DNA from: CAYOEV01 sp964403075
GTDB lineage: Bacteria > Bacteroidota > Bacteroidia > Cytophagales > Cyclobacteriaceae
DNA length: 64,000 nucleotides
Reading direction: 5' to 3'
Assembly (NCBI GenBank): GCA_964403075.1
Contig: CAYOEV010000001.1
Coordinates: 124,001-188,000 of the forward strand
The position numbers and the translations under genes are program-made. This document shows, in pieces, positions 60,731 through 64,000 of the stretch; within the stretch, counting starts at the first letter, position 1, and every line of letters begins with the position of its first letter. Under the pieces are notes generated by a model. The model did not search any database, was not told the DNA's origin, and worked only from the letters and a program-made list of their open reading frames with translations.

Positions 60731-62629
60731 TTAATCTTCAGAAAGTACAATGATCATATCTTTTGCGGACAAATGTATCATTTCCGATTTTACCGGATTC
60801 ACCGTCACCCCGTAATGATTTTCCATGTCTTTGGAGTATTTCATGATCCTGTAACCAATGGCTACCTCGTTCTTTCTTGCCGCCGACTCCAGGATGGTGT
60901 AGAAGTTAACTGGCTCATCAACCTTGACATATTCGATGGCTGGCTTAATGTAAATTTCCGAGCCATCAGCATCAAACAGGTCATCAAATACCTTCATAAG
61001 GAACTTGTTCTCACTCACCTGACTCATCAATAAACTGATTAACCTATCGGATACAATGAAATCATCCGCGCTGGTGATGTCAGCAAGTTGTCTGTTGCGG
61101 ATGTCCAGCATTTCACTTACGATTTTGTAACGATCTCCACGTGTTTCCGAAAAGTTTCGTAAGTGCAACAACGTTATCAAGGTTTGCGCATCTGCTTCTT
61201 GAATCGGGAAGTAGTGTTGGTATGATAGCAGGATAATGTAATCCTGCTCTCTCAGAGGCATTTCTTCTAAAATCTCCCGAGCCGTGGTGTCTTGAACTTC
61301 AAACTCAAGGGTGATATTCTTCACCTTCTTAGACAACTTTTTGATGGTATTGTATGCATCATCAAATTTGGAAACCACTTTTACCGTGGAACCTGGAGCT
61401 ACATAATAATCCAGTTCCTGTATGATATATTTTGCTCTCTGGTTCCAGCCTATAATAAGAATTTGTTCCTGGCGCTGGGTGTCAGGTTCTGTGTAAACTA
61501 CCCGACTTTCATCCATGCTAATCACGTCGGGAGCATTCGGCACAAGCGTGTCATCATCTTCTGTGATACCAATTACGCGGTCACCCTCTTTGAAAACTGT
61601 GTCCATGGGCGGATTGATTTCCACGCGGGTGTCAGCATATTGCAAACCCATGACGGCTGAGTTCTCATAGGAGAAAAGTATTTCCCGAAATGTTTTACCC
61701 ACCATTTCGGGCTCCTCAACAAAATAAATTTCATCACCACCAAAATCCATGAGCTCCATGTAGACCACGCTCAAACCCTGTTGGCGACTGGTCTGGACCA
61801 TAATTCTGGAAATAATCTCATCCGATAAAATGAGTTCTACCTCTTCACCGCCAACCATCTTTGCAACCTCATAATTTCGCTTATCTTCTATTTCCGCGGT
61901 GATGTGATAAGGCTCTTCCCTACGTTTCGGATTGGTAACAATGGCCACAATGGTTTTAATAATCTGAGAATCCGAATTTTCATTTTCCTTATCAAGAATT
62001 ATGATGGATTTCGTATCGAAAGGATTTGCGATGTACAAGTCCTGCACATCGATGGGATTTCCGGTTCGGCATATTACCCGTGTATTCTTCGATTTCCCTA
62101 CCTTCTCCCGAATCTCGTCTTCCATCTCAACCTTATCCTTTTCAGCCAGAATTACGATGGTTCCCTGTTTCTGATTTTCATTGGCAATGATCAATTCCGA
62201 GATTATTGTAAAAATTTTAGAAGACCACCCAAGGATCAGGACATGATCAGATTCCAATACAAATGATCGGCCCTTTCGTAGATTCTCTATTCTTCCTATG
62301 ATGCCACTGGACACCAGACCGATAAGAGTTGAAACCACTACGAGACCCAGGATGGTGACTGCCAACATGAATATCATAAACGGCCAATTGTCCTGATGTT
62401 CACCGACCGTTCCGGGATCCAACACATGGATCACATTGATCCAAATGGAGGTCCACCAGTTCAGATTAGATTCGTCAGGATGTAACCCAGAAAAATAAAG
62501 AGCCGAAGCAGAGATCAAAACAATGAGACCCGTGAAGATACCCAACCCGTAAATCATTGCCACGGGGCCTTTGGACACATAATTATCGAACCAATATTTG
62601 AATCGAACCTTGTATGAGGGTTTGTCCAT
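60731..62629 (-). CDS. CASTOR/POLLUX-type ion channel with two RCK-like domains
   Basis: A 632-residue protein: two hydrophobic helices (about residues 22-46 and 83-112) around a pore-like loop (WINVIHVLDPGTVGE), then two cytosolic Rossmann-like RCK modules opening VLILGWSSKIFTIISEL and ILIIGWNQRAKYIIQEL. This order and the GW motifs match the CASTOR/POLLUX family, known as nuclear cation channels in plants and present in bacteria. A classical K+ filter TVGYG is absent. It probably passes a cation, perhaps K+ or Ca2+. A 665-bp gene-poor gap lies upstream. Confidence 0.87.
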   Translation of the reverse strand: MDKPSYKVRFKYWFDNYVSKGPVAMIYGLGIFTGLIVLISASALYFSGLHPDESNLNWWTSIWINVIHVLDPGTVGEHQDNWPFMIFMLAVTILGLVVVSTLIGLVSSGIIGRIENLRKGRSFVLESDHVLILGWSSKIFTIISELIIANENQKQGTIVILAEKDKVEMEDEIREKVGKSKNTRVICRTGNPIDVQDLYIANPFDTKSIIILDKENENSDSQIIKTIVAIVTNPKRREEPYHITAEIEDKRNYEVAKMVGGEEVELILSDEIISRIMVQTSRQQGLSVVYMELMDFGGDEIYFVEEPEMVGKTFREILFSYENSAVMGLQYADTRVEINPPMDTVFKEGDRVIGITEDDDTLVPNAPDVISMDESRVVYTEPDTQRQEQILIIGWNQRAKYIIQELDYYVAPGSTVKVVSKFDDAYNTIKKLSKKVKNITLEFEVQDTTAREILEEMPLREQDYIILLSYQHYFPIQEADAQTLITLLHLRNFSETRGDRYKIVSEMLDIRNRQLADITSADDFIVSDRLISLLMSQVSENKFLMKVFDDLFDADGSEIYIKPAIEYVKVDEPVNFYTILESAARKNEVAIGYRIMKYSKDMENHYGVTVNPVKSEMIHLSAKDMIIVLSED

Positions 62630-63294
62630 AGAGTTGTTTTACAAAACTGACGCTAAATTAATCAAATAGGCTTATCCGGCTGGCCCAAAAAATCTTCTTA
62701 TCTGCAGTTCTGTAATTCTTTGCGAAAGTCATGAAAGCATTTTTTCCTTACCGTATGAAATGAATATAAAACCCAAACAATGGCTAACTGTCTTCGTACA
62801 AATGTGGACATTCCAGTTAAGAAATTAATCTTTTCAGACATTATGCCTCTGCGTAATCCACCCCGGATCGAGCTCCCTTTGATGCATACCGATGAATCCC
62901 ACGATCCGAAGTTTGTTATGAGGTTACTCAGCGTCTTTATAAATACTTCCAATTTGAATGGTCAATAAATCGAAATAACCATAGCCTCAACGGTGCCCAA
63001 TGGCCTGCCTACTGCGCGGCAAATATGGGCTTGGTTGAAAATCCTTAAACCTCCAAAAAAGAAACTGGTTCAGCAGTCCCGGTTTATCCAAAAATTCTCC
63101 ATTTATTCTCAATGAGCAAATCCACAGATTACATCAACTGACGGACTATTCTACGGCCAAAGAAGAAACTTGGCGCTTTAGAGACTCATACAAAAATTAA
63201 CTTAGCACAAGGTCTAGGATTCGATGAGCTCATTGATAATGAACTTTTCGCATCTACTTGTAACTGGCAGAGAAGAAAGCTTAAGATTTGGAAA
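62630..63294. other. Gene-poor stretch, possible gene remnants
   Basis: No convincing gene is found. A 62-codon plus-strand frame (62780-62968) and an opposite 84-codon frame have no recognisable features. From about 62990 to 63294 three plus-strand frames are open in succession without start codons; they contain fragments that look protein-like, such as NGAQWPAYCAANMGLVENP, HRLHQLTDYSTAKEETWRF and LGFDELIDNELF, ending in stops. This could be a decayed gene with frameshifts, or chance. No promoter or terminator was evident. Confidence 0.4.
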
Positions 63295-63858
63295 TCAAAG
63301 GCTCATACGCTTTAATAAAACCACCGTTTCTTCATTTTCTCCGGCCATAATGTGCTGATGATGGTACTTCACATCAAACTTTTTCAGCAGTGTCATCCAA
63401 ACTTTATTGCCGATAGCAGCCACATGGGGATTGGTATTATCTAAATAAAAATTAGAATTAAAGGTCACGTAAAGCTGACCACCGGGTGCCAGCACCCTGC
63501 CCAGTTCTGTCCACTGGTGAACGAAGGTTTCTTGATTTGTAGCGAAGTGCAGAAGTCGGCTGCATATGACCAGATCAAAAGGCCGATCTTCCCCGGATAA
63601 ATCATTTACGTCTCCAGTACGCGCCACGCTCTTATTTTGGAAGGATTTCGACATCCAATTGATGGCTTGAACCTCAGATTCCTTCAAATCAATGGCTGTG
63701 ACATCGTAGCCTTGCTGCAAGAAATAAAGAATATTTCGACCTCCCCCTGCACCTACATCGAGCACGCTACATTTTTCCGGAAACTCTCCTTTTAGAATAA
63801 AGTCCAACAACCATAAATCCATGTGACCAAAATGGTCATTGATCGCTCTGATATCCAT
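63295..63858 (-). CDS. Class I SAM-dependent methyltransferase
   Basis: A 187-residue methyltransferase with the SAM site VLDVGAGGGRN (residues 32-42), the acidic end of strand two in AIDLKE and the post-II motif FDLVICSRLLHF, followed by LAPGGQLYVTF. The short C-terminal half resembles TehB-like and other small-molecule methyltransferases; the substrate is unknown. The promoter region just upstream contains two G-tract palindromes, suggesting regulation by a repressor that senses a metal or thiol stress. It is the last gene of the window on its strand. Confidence 0.9.
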   Translation of the reverse strand: MDIRAINDHFGHMDLWLLDFILKGEFPEKCSVLDVGAGGGRNILYFLQQGYDVTAIDLKESEVQAINWMSKSFQNKSVARTGDVNDLSGEDRPFDLVICSRLLHFATNQETFVHQWTELGRVLAPGGQLYVTFNSNFYLDNTNPHVAAIGNKVWMTLLKKFDVKYHHQHIMAGENEETVVLLKRMSL

Positions 63859-63863
63859 GATAG

Positions 63864-63931
63864 TACCCCCTAGGGGGTATTCAATTCAACTTAAGGGGTA
63901 TTCTATACCCGCTGCTATTGATAAATGTCAA
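63864..63931 (-). promoter_or_regulatory. Promoter with two G-tract palindromes upstream of the methyltransferase
   Basis: On the minus strand TTGACA (63931-63926), 18 bases and TATAGA (63907-63902) resemble a sigma70-type promoter. The palindrome GGGTATTCTATACCC (63896-63910) covers the -10 box. A second, TACCCCCTAGGGGGTA (63864-63879), lies six bases upstream of the start codon. GGGGTATTC recurs at 63874-63882 and 63895-63903, 21 bp apart. Such dyads resemble operators of CsoR/RcnR-type repressors. No regulator gene is in the window. Confidence 0.5.
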
Positions 63932-63951
63932 CCCCTTTATAGCTTAGTAAA

Positions 63952-63968
63952 GTCCAATTTAATTGGAC
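63952..63968. repeat. Perfect palindrome with 8-bp arms
   Basis: GTCCAATTTAATTGGAC has arms GTCCAATT and AATTGGAC around one T. The one-base centre is too tight for an RNA hairpin, so a binding site for a dimeric regulator is more likely. It lies 94 bp upstream of the methyltransferase start and may serve a gene beyond the window edge. Confidence 0.45.
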
Positions 63969-64000
63969 ACTCTTAGGTTGATGGTTAATCCATAAAAAAG

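Noticed and set aside
62780..62968. 62-codon plus-strand frame in the gene-poor gap
   Set aside because: No signal peptide, membrane helix or known motif, and an 84-codon frame on the opposite strand is just as open; listed only as part of the gap.
1..64000. CRISPR arrays, insertion sequences, phage genes, rRNA or tRNA genes
   Set aside because: Looked for spaced direct repeats, transposase or integrase motifs and RNA gene signatures on both strands; none were seen by eye.

Overview
The window comes from a chromosome of a Bacteroidota bacterium, most likely in the Cytophagales. The evidence is the gliding and type IX secretion genes (a porP-gldK-gldL-gldM-gldN locus and a separate gldE-gldD pair), families largely confined to the phylum (DUF4271, DUF6702), a TonB receptor with a carboxypeptidase-like leader domain, and many promoter-like TAnnTTTG boxes. 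I see no rRNA, tRNA, CRISPR array, insertion sequence, phage or integrase. The region looks like stable, gene-dense core genome. The least ordinary parts are the last 1.4 kb and a few tiny genes.

Layout. 1-9.1 kb: the end of a uvrC-like gene, then on the minus strand the type IX secretion locus (gldN, gldM, gldL, gldK, porP in map order), hemD, a DUF4271 membrane protein and an Omp85-type outer membrane protein. 9.1-13 kb: hemW with a small partner, a LytTR regulator/histidine kinase pair, and a divergent small exported protein with its own terminator. 13-18 kb: uvrA, a LOG-family protein, a TIGR01777 oxidoreductase and a secreted protein whose start codon overlaps that of the oxidoreductase. 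18-24.4 kb: a TonB receptor with a probable surface lipoprotein, a MoxR ATPase and a DUF6702 protein. 24.4-36.3 kb: HupE/UreJ protein, M1 peptidase, DUF427, LiaF-like, Hsp20-like, sterol desaturase-like and rhodanese proteins, recG, gldD, gldE, ssb and mutY. 36.3-41.7 kb: a plus-strand run of hup, a TPR protein, a 29-codon basic protein, rng, glyA, tatC and rpiB. 41.7-51 kb: membrane protein, rbfA, LolC/E-type permease, SNF2 helicase, aspartic protease with PDZ, glycosyltransferase 39. 50.6-64 kb: beta-helix lipoprotein, prfA, tag, secreted protein, two TerB-like proteins, SDR, CaCA antiporter, Rieske protein, class V aminotransferase, two tiny membrane proteins, gdhA, a CASTOR/POLLUX-type channel and a methyltransferase behind a palindrome-rich promoter.

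How the parts connect. GldKLMN and PorP form the trans-envelope core and motor of the type IX secretion/gliding machine; GldD and GldE are needed for the same machine. HemD and HemW belong to heme biosynthesis. The hup-TPR-small protein-rng run joins a nucleoid protein, RNA processing and, by sequence resemblance, a possible ribosomal peptide. The lytS/lytR-like pair faces a small exported protein whose upstream region carries two near-identical 12-bp direct repeats 20 bp apart, as expected for LytTR-type activation.

Two regulatory themes recur. First, the element CAAAnnTAnnTTTG, which reads as a -7 box on both strands, lies between two divergent pairs (kinase/small protein and mutY/hup). Second, genes are packed very tightly: four convergent pairs overlap by exactly four bases at their stop codons and one divergent pair overlaps at its start codons. 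The best leads for something undescribed are the small exported protein with its two-component system, the two tiny membrane proteins after gdhA, the 29-codon basic protein before rng, and the operator-like palindromes at the right edge.
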